This document shows, one piece after another, positions 24,667 to 32,603 of a stretch of 49,056 nucleotides of DNA (its first letter is position 1; every line of letters starts with the position of its first letter). The stretch comes from a virus. The notes beneath the pieces are model-generated. The model saw only the letters and a program-made list of their open reading frames with translations, searched no databases and was not told the origin of the DNA. Where the stretch lies: IMG/VR virus record IMGVR_UViG_3300022150_000093, positions 1 to 49,056 of that record; one strand, written 5' to 3'. A program made the position numbers and the translations under genes.

Positions 24667-24879
24667 ATGGCATTTGTACAAGCTGATCTAGACCGCATTG
24701 AGCGTGCGATCGCACGCGGTGAACGGTCAGTGCGCTATTCGGACGGTCGCTCAGTGGAATACCGAAACATTGAAGACCTGTTGAAAGCGCGCAACGAGAT
24801 AGCCAAGGCGCTGTCTCCGAGCAACGTTCCCCGGCGCCGGTCTTACCGGCTTTATCACAAGGGCAAGGGTATCGCGTAA
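24667..24879 (+). CDS. Head-tail joining protein (gpW-like)
   Basis: The 70-residue protein (MAFVQADLDRIERAIARGERSVRYSDGRSVEYRNIEDLLKARNEIAKAL) matches the gpW fold: two helices around a short hairpin. gpW fits into the portal vertex before tail joining. It sits between terminase and portal, as in lambda. Its stop overlaps the portal start (TAATG). Confidence 0.92.
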   Translation: MAFVQADLDRIERAIARGERSVRYSDGRSVEYRNIEDLLKARNEIAKALSPSNVPRRRSYRLYHKGKGIA

Positions 24880-26351
24880 TGAACCGAGTGAAGACCCAGC
24901 CCCGCAGGCTGAAAGCCAACAACAGCGCATATGAAGGGGCTGGGCAAGGTCGGCGCGCTCAAGGTTGGGACGCGCCAGACGGCTCGATCAGTACCCTGTC
25001 TATTCCACACATACGCACGCTGCGCAACCGTGCCAGAGCGGCAGAGCGCAACGATGGGTACGCGCTGAGCATTATTGAAAAGCGCGTAAGCAATCTGATC
25101 GGTACCGGCATTTGCCCGCGGCCGCAGATTGATGACCCAGACCTGCGTTCAGCCATGAACCTGCTCTGGGAAGACTGGGTGGATGAAGCAGACGCCGATG
25201 GCCGCACCGACCACTACGGCCAGCAAGCGCTGGTAAGCCGGATGGTTGAGCGCGACGGGGAGTGCTTCGCGCGGATGCGGCCCCGCAGGCCAGAGGACGG
25301 CTTTGCAGTGCCGCTGCAAGTGCAATTGCTGGCAGCAGACTTTGTGCCGCTGGACAAGAACGAACGTGCCCGCAACGGCAACCAGATCAAGGCCGGGGTG
25401 GAGTTCAATGGATTCGGCCAGCGCGTAGCGTACTGGATGTACCGGCAACATCCTGGCTCATTCAACGTAATGGGCACGGTCAACCAGCTGGTGCGGGTAC
25501 CGGCCAGTGAAGTGCTGCACATCTTTGAGGTGATAGAGCCCGGCCAGGTGCGCGGCGTACCCCGGCTGGCAGCGGTGCTTAACCGCTTGCGCTCGCTGGA
25601 CAACTACGACGACGCAGTGTTGTTCCGCCAGGAAGTGGCGAACCTGTTTGCTGGCTTCATCAAAAAGACAGCGCCGGACGGGCCTGCAGATCTGGACCCT
25701 ACAACTGGGCGGCCGTTCGAGCGTGACCGCTCTGGCGACCCGATGATCGGCCTTGAGCCGGGCACCATGAATGAGCTGTACGACGGCGAAGAGGTGCAAT
25801 TCTCCGACCCGCCGGATGCAGGCAGCACTTACAAGGACTTCATGCGGCAGCAGCTACAAGCGGCCGCTGAGGGGGCAGGCATTCCTTACGGGCTGCTGAC
25901 TGGCGACATGACCGGGTTGAATGATCGCCTGCTGCGCGTGCTGATCAACGAATTCCGCCGCCGGATCGAGCAGCTGCAATTTGGCGTGTATGTGCACCAG
26001 TTTTGCCGCCCCGTTCGCGCCGCCTGGATGGATATGGCGTATCTGAGTGGCGCTCTGGTGTTGCCTGATTACGTGCGGCGCCGGCGTGAATACTTGCGCA
26101 CCCGCTGGATCCCGCAGGGGCATGCCTACATGCACCCGGTACAGGACGTACAAGGCAAGCTGCTGGAGATTGGCGGCGGGCTGGCCAGCCGCAGCGAGCA
26201 TGCACTGCGCACCGGCTATGACGCTGAAGTAATAGATAAAGAAAACGCCCAGGACAACGAGCGCGCCAAGCGCCTTGGCCTGGAATACAAAGCCTCCACC
26301 GCTGCCGTCGACGACGAAAGCGCACCACCTGGCAACGAGGATCAGCAATGA
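24879..26351 (+). CDS. Portal protein (lambda gpB family)
   Basis: This 490-residue portal forms the ring through which DNA enters the head. Characteristic segments are RNRARAAERNDGYALSIIEKRVSNLIGTG, AEVLHIFE-like SEVLHIFEVIEPGQVRGVPRLAAVL, DAVLFRQEVANLFAGFI and GIPYGLLTGDMTGLN. The length fits the family. The stop overlaps the protease start (ATGA). Confidence 0.95.
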   Translation: MNRVKTQPRRLKANNSAYEGAGQGRRAQGWDAPDGSISTLSIPHIRTLRNRARAAERNDGYALSIIEKRVSNLIGTGICPRPQIDDPDLRSAMNLLWEDWVDEADADGRTDHYGQQALVSRMVERDGECFARMRPRRPEDGFAVPLQVQLLAADFVPLDKNERARNGNQIKAGVEFNGFGQRVAYWMYRQHPGSFNVMGTVNQLVRVPASEVLHIFEVIEPGQVRGVPRLAAVLNRLRSLDNYDDAVLFRQEVANLFAGFIKKTAPDGPADLDPTTGRPFERDRSGDPMIGLEPGTMNELYDGEEVQFSDPPDAGSTYKDFMRQQLQAAAEGAGIPYGLLTGDMTGLNDRLLRVLINEFRRRIEQLQFGVYVHQFCRPVRAAWMDMAYLSGALVLPDYVRRRREYLRTRWIPQGHAYMHPVQDVQGKLLEIGGGLASRSEHALRTGYDAEVIDKENAQDNERAKRLGLEYKASTAAVDDESAPPGNEDQQ

Positions 26352-27541
26352 AAATGAATCGGCATGTGATTGGCATGGCACTTGCGGCACTTGCCGCATT
26401 GCCATTCCGCGTGTTCAACAAAATGGCCTCGCCTGAGTTGGATGAAAAGCATTGGTACCGCATTGACAACAATGCGGAGGAACCCGGCAAACCCATTGAA
26501 GTGCTGGTATATGGCGAGATCGGCAACTGGGGCATCACAGCCGCACAGTTCTTTCGTGATCTGGCTGCAGTTGATGATGGTGTGCGACAGATTCACGTGG
26601 GCTTCAACAGCAACGGCGGCGACATCAGCGATGGCTTTGCCATGCACAACGGCTTGAATCGGCTTGGTGAGCGCTGTGTCGGACGGATCGACGGGTTTGC
26701 GCTCAGTGCTGCGGGCATTGCCGTGACTGGCTGCCACAAGGTTTGGATGGCGGACAATGCCATGTTCATGATGCACAACCCCTGGACCTGGACAAGCGGT
26801 GACAGTGATGTGTTTCGCAAGATGGCGGATGTGCTTGACCAGTTGGTGACCGGCATTATTGCCAGTTTCAAACACCGCCCGATCACTGTCAGCGACGAAG
26901 AGCTCAAGCGGATGATCAACGCGGAGACATGGCTAACAGCGGAAGAGGCCAAAGCGATCGGGTTGGTTGATGAGATCCTCTCAGGCGGTGCTCGCGTCAA
27001 TAGCCACGGAGATACGCGCATCATGAACCGGTACCGCAACATTCCGGATGCCGTCAAAGCACAACTGGATGCAGAGCCGGACCCAGAGCCGCCAGAACCC
27101 AATCCAGCGCCGGAGCCGCCTGCCCAGGATGACCCCCCGGAGGAAGATCAGGAGCCAGAGCAGATTGCAGCCACACTCGCGATCGAGCTGATTGCCGCCT
27201 GCACCAAGGAAGGCATCGGCAACTTTGCCCAACACATCATCAAAGCCAGCGGCTTGAAGAGCCAGGCCGATGTGCAGCGCGAGATTACCCGCGCCAAGAA
27301 CATCCGCGACCTGTGTGCTGCGGCGCGCATTCCTGAGAAGGCAGAAGGTTTCATCAGCATGGGCCTGACGGAAGATCAGTCACGCGCCCGGCTGTTTGAC
27401 GCGCTGGCCGGCTCAGGCTTTGGGGAGATCGACAACAAAGGCCCTACGGACAACCCGGCCCCAGCGGCCACCACCCGCGCAGTAAACCCTGGCGATATTT
27501 ACGCCAAACGTAAAAACAACGCAGCGAAAGGAGCAGCGTAA
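26348..27541 (+). CDS. ClpP-like head maturation protease with scaffold region
   Basis: The 397-residue protein combines a ClpP-type serine protease (residues about 50-215) with a C-terminal extension. S120 in DGFALSAAGIAV is the nucleophile and H143 in MMHNPWT the general base; HVGFNSNGGDISDG forms the oxyanion region. A Pro/Glu-rich linker (about 240-285) leads to a helical C-terminus likely to act as scaffold, like lambda C/Nu3. It lies between portal and decoration protein. Confidence 0.92.
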   Translation: MKMNRHVIGMALAALAALPFRVFNKMASPELDEKHWYRIDNNAEEPGKPIEVLVYGEIGNWGITAAQFFRDLAAVDDGVRQIHVGFNSNGGDISDGFAMHNGLNRLGERCVGRIDGFALSAAGIAVTGCHKVWMADNAMFMMHNPWTWTSGDSDVFRKMADVLDQLVTGIIASFKHRPITVSDEELKRMINAETWLTAEEAKAIGLVDEILSGGARVNSHGDTRIMNRYRNIPDAVKAQLDAEPDPEPPEPNPAPEPPAQDDPPEEDQEPEQIAATLAIELIAACTKEGIGNFAQHIIKASGLKSQADVQREITRAKNIRDLCAAARIPEKAEGFISMGLTEDQSRARLFDALAGSGFGEIDNKGPTDNPAPAATTRAVNPGDIYAKRKNNAAKGAA

Positions 27542-27900
27542 TGCAAATTAAAACAGAAGGCGTCCATGCCGGTGAGTTCCTCCTTTCGGAGGCCCCTGGC
27601 ACACGCAGCCGCGATGAAGGCGTGCTGGCACCCACAGCGGTTGACCTGCCCGCCGGCCAGATCCTTGGCGTTATTACGGCTGATTCCACCTACGCCCCTT
27701 ACGATCCCGAGGCCGTAGACGGCACCGAGACCGCAGCGGCCGTGCTCTTCAACCCCAAGCCAGCGAGCGATGAAGCACAGCTGGCCACACTGGTAGTGCG
27801 TGACGCTGAGGTGGTTGATACCCGGCTCACCGGCCTGGACGAAACCTCTGAAGCCGGCTTGCTGGTGGCAGGGATCGTGGTGCGCGAAGGCACACCTTAA
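27541..27900 (+). CDS. Head decoration protein (lambda gpD-like)
   Basis: This 119-residue protein is beta-rich and matches the gpD family that trims and stabilises the expanded capsid: GEFLLSEAPGTRSRD, LPAGQILGVI, AAAVLFNPKPASDEAQLATLVVRDAEV. Position before the major capsid gene is as in lambda. Its ATG overlaps the protease stop by one base. Confidence 0.9.
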   Translation: MQIKTEGVHAGEFLLSEAPGTRSRDEGVLAPTAVDLPAGQILGVITADSTYAPYDPEAVDGTETAAAVLFNPKPASDEAQLATLVVRDAEVVDTRLTGLDETSEAGLLVAGIVVREGTP

Positions 27901-27927
27901 ACCTCACCCTCAACCCGCAACCCATTC

Positions 27928-27953
27928 AAAGCCCTGCCTAGCAGGGCTTTTGC
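27928..27953 (+). terminator. Stem-loop terminator between decoration and capsid genes
   Basis: AAAGCCCTGC (27928-27937), a CTA loop and GCAGGGCTTT (27941-27950) form a 10-bp perfect stem with a short T tail. It may trim or attenuate transcripts so that decoration and capsid proteins are made at different levels. Confidence 0.65.
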
Positions 27954-27971
27954 ATTTCAGGAGCACTACAC

Positions 27972-28961
27972 ATGGCTGATATTAATATCTTTGAGGATGA
28001 GGCGTTCAGCGTGCCCAACCTCGTTGCTACCATCAACGAAGAGCAGCGCGTGCCGGGCCGTATTGCCGAGCTGGGGCTGTTTGAAGAAGAGGGTAGCCTG
28101 ACTACCACCGTCGAGATCGAGAAAGACGGCGACACCCTGCACCTGGTGCCAGCGGCTGATCGTGGCGCACCTGGCTTGGTTGTGACTGGGCCCAAGCGCA
28201 GCTTGATCCCTTTCACCACCATCCACCTGCCGCAGACGTTTACCATCCTGGCAGATTCCATCCAAGGCATCCGCGCCTATGGCAGCCGCACTGAACTGCA
28301 GGCCGTGCAGGATGTGGTCAACGCTCGTTTGATGAAGGCTCGGCGCGGGTTGGACGCTACGCATGAGCATCAGCGCATTGGCGCTATCAAGGGCATTATC
28401 GTTGACGCTGATGGCACCTCTGAGCTTCTGAACCTATTTGATCGGTTCGGTATCTCGCAGCAGACGCTGGCCATGGAGTTCGGCACCGCAGACACCAGCG
28501 TCAAGTCTGCGACAGCCCTGGACATGCAGGAAGACGCGCTGGGCAATACCACTGTCAACGGTGCTCGCGCTATGTGCGGTCGCACCTTCTGGACGGCGCT
28601 CATCAGCGATGACTCTGTGCGTGAAACCTACCTGGCCACTGAAGCTTCAGCAGCCCTGCGTGGCGATCGCCGACAGGCGTTCGAGTTCGGCGGCATTACC
28701 TGGGAACGCTATCGCGGCCATGTGAATGGCCAGCGCTTTGTTGCCGACGGTGAAGCTTACCTGGTGCCTGAAGGTGTGCCAGAGCTGTTCATGTCTGTGT
28801 TCGCCCCCGCGAACTACATGGAGACCGTCAACACGCTGGGCGTGCCTTACTACGGCAAGCTGGAGCGTTTGCCGTTCGACAAGGGCGTTGCAGGCGAAGC
28901 GCAGAGCAACCCGCTGCACATCTGCACCCGGCCGCGCGCGATCATCAAACTGACCGTTTAA
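27972..28961 (+). CDS. Major capsid protein (lambda gpE family)
   Basis: This 329-residue HK97-fold capsid protein resembles gpE: FSVPNLVATINEEQRVPGRIAELGLFEEEG near the N-terminus, ATHEHQRIGAIKG in the middle and GEAYLVPEGVPELFMSVFAPANYMETVNTLGVPYYGK near the C-terminus. It follows a stem-loop and has CAGGAG upstream of the ATG. Confidence 0.95.
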   Translation: MADINIFEDEAFSVPNLVATINEEQRVPGRIAELGLFEEEGSLTTTVEIEKDGDTLHLVPAADRGAPGLVVTGPKRSLIPFTTIHLPQTFTILADSIQGIRAYGSRTELQAVQDVVNARLMKARRGLDATHEHQRIGAIKGIIVDADGTSELLNLFDRFGISQQTLAMEFGTADTSVKSATALDMQEDALGNTTVNGARAMCGRTFWTALISDDSVRETYLATEASAALRGDRRQAFEFGGITWERYRGHVNGQRFVADGEAYLVPEGVPELFMSVFAPANYMETVNTLGVPYYGKLERLPFDKGVAGEAQSNPLHICTRPRAIIKLTV

Positions 28962-28970
28962 GGCAGCACC

Positions 28971-29294
28971 ATGAGCAGCCACTTTGACGACGCCTTTGCC
29001 GAGGCGGATGACATCCTGTTTGACACCTTCGGCGAGAAGGAACTGCCGCAGTACTACCCACCCGGCTCGGCCCATGGCCAGCCGGTGAAGGTGGTGCTGC
29101 ACCGTAACCTGCAGATGGTAGGCGCGGGTGGCGTGTTCATGGTGGTGCAACTGGCGGTGGACCTACGCAAGGTGCAGATCCCTGCACCGCAGCGCAAGGC
29201 CGTGCTGGTAATGGACTGCAAGCGGTACGTGCTGGAAGAGCCGCTGCTGGATGACGCGCTGATCACCCGTTACTCACTCAACCCCTTGGAATAA
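28971..29294 (+). CDS. Head-tail connector protein, gpFII-like
   Basis: This 107-residue protein starts FDDAFAEADDILFDTFGEKE, like lambda FII and related head-tail attachment proteins, and is followed by beta strands (VFMVVQLAVDLRKVQI, KAVLVMDCKRYVLEEP). It lies directly after the capsid gene where FII sits. FII-type proteins bridge portal-W and the tail. Confidence 0.75.
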   Translation: MSSHFDDAFAEADDILFDTFGEKELPQYYPPGSAHGQPVKVVLHRNLQMVGAGGVFMVVQLAVDLRKVQIPAPQRKAVLVMDCKRYVLEEPLLDDALITRYSLNPLE

Positions 29295-29296
29295 CC

Positions 29297-29770
29297 ATGG
29301 CAAGACGCAACCTGCAGAGCGAGGGCCGCAAGGCGCTCAAGGCTCGCCTGGGTACCATCACTCCTGAGAACAACTACAGCACGCGTGCCGGTACCAATGT
29401 GCAGAGCGGCTGGTTTAACGAGGTGATCCAGGCAGAGAACGTCGCTTACCCGCTGGTGGTAGTGCAGCGCGCTAAAGACCAGGACCCCAAGCATGGCGCA
29501 GACGGCATCCGCAAACACTGCGGCTTCAACATCATCGGCGCGGTGAAAGCCGGGCTGGATGATTACGAAGACGCGCTGGACGATCTGGAGCTGGACTTGA
29601 TCGAGTGCCTGATGCCACTGGAAGGCGTGCCGGTGGAATGGTTGCCCAATGGCATTCCAAAGCTGGTGATAGGCGCCGCACAGCAGGTGCCACCTGGTGA
29701 GGGCTTGAATGCCGCCACCGTGATTATTCCCGTTTATCTGCACCTGTTCGTGCAGGCCCACCCTGATTGA
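29297..29770 (+). CDS. Tail terminator or completion protein (gpU-like position)
   Basis: This 157-residue protein follows the FII-like gene and precedes the tail tube, the place of lambda Z/U. The pattern of QSEGRKALKARLG, YPLVVVQRAKDQ and TVIIPVYLHLFVQ is compatible with a tail terminator fold. The family was not identified with certainty. Confidence 0.6.
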   Translation: MARRNLQSEGRKALKARLGTITPENNYSTRAGTNVQSGWFNEVIQAENVAYPLVVVQRAKDQDPKHGADGIRKHCGFNIIGAVKAGLDDYEDALDDLELDLIECLMPLEGVPVEWLPNGIPKLVIGAAQQVPPGEGLNAATVIIPVYLHLFVQAHPD

Positions 29771-29784
29771 TTGAGGTACACCGC

Positions 29785-30000
29785 ATGACCGTCAAATCTG
29801 ACAAAGCGGCTGACAAAGCCAAAGGCCCAGAGCGCAAGGAATACACGCTCAAAGCCAACCATACCCACCGTGGCAAAGAGTTGAAGCCTGGTGACAAAAT
29901 AGAACTGACTTCCAGCCAGGCCCGTTTCCTGCGTGAGAAGTTGGTTGCCGCTACCACCAGTGCTGCTGCCGATCAGGCCGCGGCCGTGAAAGAGGGCTAA
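29785..30000 (+). CDS. Small phage protein (DUF7210-like)
   Basis: The 71-residue protein has a KEYTLKANHTHRGKELKPGDKIELTSSQARFLREKL core, a small beta domain common in phage and Mu-like elements between tail completion and tail tube genes. The role is unknown. I chose the ATG at 29785, with TTGAGG about eight bases before, over a TTG upstream. Confidence 0.75.
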   Translation: MTVKSDKAADKAKGPERKEYTLKANHTHRGKELKPGDKIELTSSQARFLREKLVAATTSAAADQAAAVKEG

Positions 30001-30003
30001 GCC

Positions 30004-30792
30004 ATGCCATGGGTTAAAGAAACAGCGGTTATCGGCGGCACGCTCAAGATCCGGCGCGCTGGCAGTGGTTTGCCATTTGAGCCTATGGGCCTCAGTTCTT
30101 CCGTGCAGCAAACGCACGAGACCAATCAGCTCCGTATTGAAGATGCTAGCAACCCCGTGGGTGGCACCTATGACAAGCTGGAAAAGATCACGCAGATGGG
30201 CATTGCCATCAACCTGCGCGAGATCTTCAGCCGTAACTTGGCTCTTCAGCTTTATGGCACGGTTTACGACGTGCCTAGCGAGCAGATCACGGAAGAGGAG
30301 CGCATAGTCAAAGTGGGTGGAACTTCAATGCTGAGCAAGATGCCGCTCACCATTGACAGCATCGTCGACGAGGCCACTGGGCTGATTGAGTACGCTGAGG
30401 ACATTGACTGGCTTATCACTGGTGCTGGCTTTGAAGTGTTGGCTGGTGGTGATCTGGCGACTGCTATTGAAGCGGCGCCTGATGGCGAGGCCTTTAAGGT
30501 TCTCGTTGATTACACCTCTGCTGATTACGATGAGATCGAAGCGCTGACCGACTCGGGCGTGGAATGGGAGCTCTTGTTTGAAGGCGCCAATGCTGTAGGC
30601 ACCAAGGGCAAGATCAATGCTCACTACTGGACGGTCCGCTTTGGCCTGGCAGCGAGTATGGACTTCATCAACGTTGAAGACTTCATGGGCCAGGCAGTGA
30701 CGGCTGAGGTGCTGTATACCTCGGGCCGAGGCCAAGGCCGCAGTGCATTCATGAAGATCAACAAGCAGAAGAACGTGCCGCTGGCGGCGTGA
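30004..30792 (+). CDS. Major tail tube protein
   Basis: This 262-residue protein is placed like lambda V between tail completion and the tail chaperone genes. The sequence (MPWVKETAVIGGTLKIRRAGSG...LITGAGFEVLAGGDLATAIEAAPDG) is beta-rich, as expected of tail tube subunits that polymerise around the tape measure. Identity comes from position and general composition. Confidence 0.7.
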   Translation: MPWVKETAVIGGTLKIRRAGSGLPFEPMGLSSSVQQTHETNQLRIEDASNPVGGTYDKLEKITQMGIAINLREIFSRNLALQLYGTVYDVPSEQITEEERIVKVGGTSMLSKMPLTIDSIVDEATGLIEYAEDIDWLITGAGFEVLAGGDLATAIEAAPDGEAFKVLVDYTSADYDEIEALTDSGVEWELLFEGANAVGTKGKINAHYWTVRFGLAASMDFINVEDFMGQAVTAEVLYTSGRGQGRSAFMKINKQKNVPLAA

Positions 30793-30848
30793 CGTTATGA
30801 AAGTGCTGGGCTATCCTCCCTGATTTGGATGGTCAGGGAGGATGGGTT

Positions 30849-31424
30849 ATGGAATGTCCAGCGTGTGGGTATGTTCCGAAGGAAGGCGAAGGCGATGGTG
30901 TGAGCTGCCCTGATTGTCATGTCTTTTATCACAAGGTGCTGCAGCGTCAGCTCAGGGAGCTGGAGTCAAAACAGAACGCAGCGTTGAGCGCAAATGCTCC
31001 AAAAAAACAGGTTGCTATGCCTGCCGCTACCACGAAGGTTGGACGCAGTGGTTGGTTTACAGCGCAGATGATATTCCTTGGCTTGGTGTTCGTGATTTTT
31101 ATGGTTCAGTGCTCAAGCGGAGGGCGTTCCTCTTCTTCTAATCAGGCCAGGCCGGCCGATTCGGCCGAGATGCGAGAGATTAAGATGCATCGGGTTGCGC
31201 GGGATAATGTGAATGCAAGGCTGAAAGACAGCGATTCTGCTCAGTTCCGGAACCAGTTCATCGGCAAGGCAGGCACGCCGTGCGGCGAGGTTAACGCGAA
31301 AAATTCTTTCGGTGGTTATACCGGTTATAAGCGTTTTGTTGCTTCCGGTGGTGGGTTGGCGGTGCTGGAAGACGATATGGCGCCGGACCAATTTGAAGAA
31401 ACTTGGCGACAGTTATGCCGCTAA
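30849..31424 (+). CDS. Cargo gene: zinc-ribbon membrane protein
   Basis: This 191-residue protein interrupts the tail operon. It has an N-terminal zinc ribbon (CPACGY...CPDCHVFY, residues 3-24), a transmembrane helix (TAQMIFLGLVFVIFMVQCSS, about 80-100) and a C-terminal domain with VNARLKDSDSAQFRN and CGEVNAKNSFGGYTGYKRFV, a module seen in many bacterial envelope and phage proteins. AGGGAGG precedes the ATG. Placement between tube and chaperone genes marks it as a moron, perhaps expressed in the lysogen. It is not needed for the tail by any known logic. Confidence 0.8.
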   Translation: MECPACGYVPKEGEGDGVSCPDCHVFYHKVLQRQLRELESKQNAALSANAPKKQVAMPAATTKVGRSGWFTAQMIFLGLVFVIFMVQCSSGGRSSSSNQARPADSAEMREIKMHRVARDNVNARLKDSDSAQFRNQFIGKAGTPCGEVNAKNSFGGYTGYKRFVASGGGLAVLEDDMAPDQFEETWRQLCR

Positions 31425-31572
31425 CAGATTATTTAATAAGCCCCCCCTCACGCGGGTTTGTCTTGCATTGGTATAGCAGGGATGCTGACTACCTTGCGCT
31501 CTGAAAGTGAACTGATTTGGCTGGGCGCTGAGGCAGTGATACATTTCTTCCATACGTCAGGGAGGAAAGTAC

Positions 31573-32127
31573 ATGCGGATTTTAATATTGGGACTAGTCA
31601 TTTTTTTAGCTTCTGGTGCTGCCAGCGCTCAATCTGTGCATCGGTGCGTGGACGCTTCAGGGAAAGTCACTTTTACCCAAGCAGGCTGCGGTACGGTGCT
31701 TCAGCCGGATCAGGTGTACGACGCAACCAATATCGCCCCTAGTGGCGGTTCGTCCGTGGTGCCTTATGGTCGCGTGCCTGATACCCGCCGTGAGCCGCAG
31801 GATGCAACAGAGCCAAGATTTAAAGTCGTTGGGCCTAATGGCAGATGCAGAGCAACCGGTACTGAGAGTGAAGCCTACAGAAATGGCTACCCATCAAGAG
31901 GCATGTCTGTTGCTCAGGTGCGCTCTATGTATGGAGCCCCTGACCAGGTTTCAGCCTCGAGTAATGGCTATCTTAGGCACACCTGGTACAGCACGGACAC
32001 GCTTCCAATGCGAAGCGTAAGCTACGACGAAAATCAATGCGTATCTGAGGTTTTTGCTAGTCAAAATTATCGCAGGGAGCCAGAAAGGCGTCAGCCAGGC
32101 ACCCGGGCGAACACAGTGCGCCGCTGA
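31573..32127 (+). CDS. Cargo gene: secreted DUF4124-like protein
   Basis: The 184-residue protein has a clear signal peptide (MRILILGLVIFLASGAASA) and then SVHRCVDASGKVTFTQAGC, the start of DUF4124-type periplasmic domains. The rest (GMSVAQVRSMYGAPDQVSASSNGYLRHTWYS) resembles the SmpA/OmlA-like (BamE) fold. It is flanked by its own ribosome-binding site (GGGAGGAAAG) and a terminator, so it forms an independent unit. It probably alters the lysogen's envelope, but the role is unknown. The 148-bp gap before it (31425-31572) holds no further gene. Confidence 0.8.
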   Translation: MRILILGLVIFLASGAASAQSVHRCVDASGKVTFTQAGCGTVLQPDQVYDATNIAPSGGSSVVPYGRVPDTRREPQDATEPRFKVVGPNGRCRATGTESEAYRNGYPSRGMSVAQVRSMYGAPDQVSASSNGYLRHTWYSTDTLPMRSVSYDENQCVSEVFASQNYRREPERRQPGTRANTVRR

Positions 32128-32150
32128 AAATCTGTAATTCAAACTAAATA

Positions 32151-32172
32151 AACCCGCTCCGGCGGGTTTTTT
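32151..32172 (+). terminator. Terminator after the secreted cargo gene
   Basis: AACCCGC (32151-32157), loop TCCG, GCGGGTT (32162-32168) and a T run. It separates the cargo unit from the tail chaperone genes. Confidence 0.8.
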
Positions 32173-32189
32173 ATTGCCTGGAGAAAAGT

Positions 32190-32492
32190 ATGGCCGGTAT
32201 GGGCAAGAGTGTTGTTGCGAAGATGGGCGAGCGCGAGGTGATTTGCCGGGAACTGACGGTGGAGGCCATGCGCGGCTTGCTGGCCCGGGCGCCGGAGACG
32301 GACCTGGTGAGCATGGCGCTGTATGAGGATGTGCAACTGGGTGACCTGCCTGCCTTCACGGATCTGTCGGCGGCTGAGGTGGGCGAGGCTCACCCTAGCG
32401 AGCTGGATAAGGTGATGGAAGGCATCAGGGAGGCTAACCCGCATTTTTTCGCGATGCTGGTCAGGGTCACCAAAGCGCCTCGGCCAGCTTAG
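32190..32492 (+). CDS. Tail assembly chaperone, short form (gpG-like)
   Basis: This 100-residue acidic protein precedes the tape measure gene, the place of lambda G. It has MGEREVICRELTVEAMRGLLARAPETDLVSM and an acidic middle. Such chaperones keep the tape measure protein soluble until the tube forms. The gene contains a TTTTTTC slippery heptamer that gives a longer frameshift product. Confidence 0.85.
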   Translation: MAGMGKSVVAKMGEREVICRELTVEAMRGLLARAPETDLVSMALYEDVQLGDLPAFTDLSAAEVGEAHPSELDKVMEGIREANPHFFAMLVRVTKAPRPA

Positions 32493-32596
32493 CGAGCCTG
32501 GATACTCTGATTTGCCACTTGACGACGATGGGCCACCAGCGGGTGCTGGATTACCCGTGGTCGTTGTTTCTGCGTGCGTTGAAGCCGACCAAGTGA
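32190..32596 (+). CDS. Tail assembly chaperone, -1 frameshift form (gpGT-like)
   Basis: Ribosomes that slip back one base at T-TTT-TTC (32444-32450) read on without a stop to the TGA at 32594-32596, giving about 135 residues. The added part includes SLDTLICHLTTMGHQRVLDYPWSLFLRALKPTK, which overlaps and passes the short-form stop and has no start codon and ribosome site of its own. This mirrors the G-GT arrangement of lambda and most siphophages, where the long form binds the tape measure. Confidence 0.8.
32444..32450 (+). promoter_or_regulatory. Programmed -1 frameshift site (TTTTTTC)
   Basis: The heptamer is in the correct X-XXY-YYZ phase relative to the chaperone frame (codons TTT TTC), so both tRNAs can re-pair on TTT TTT in the -1 frame. 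It lies 40 bp before the stop of the short form. Confidence 0.8.
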
Positions 32597-32603
32597 GGGT
32601 GTG

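Noticed and set aside
31458-31742. A 94-residue ORF overlapping the secreted cargo gene
   Set aside because: It overlaps a frame with a clear signal peptide and a strong ribosome site and has no features of its own.
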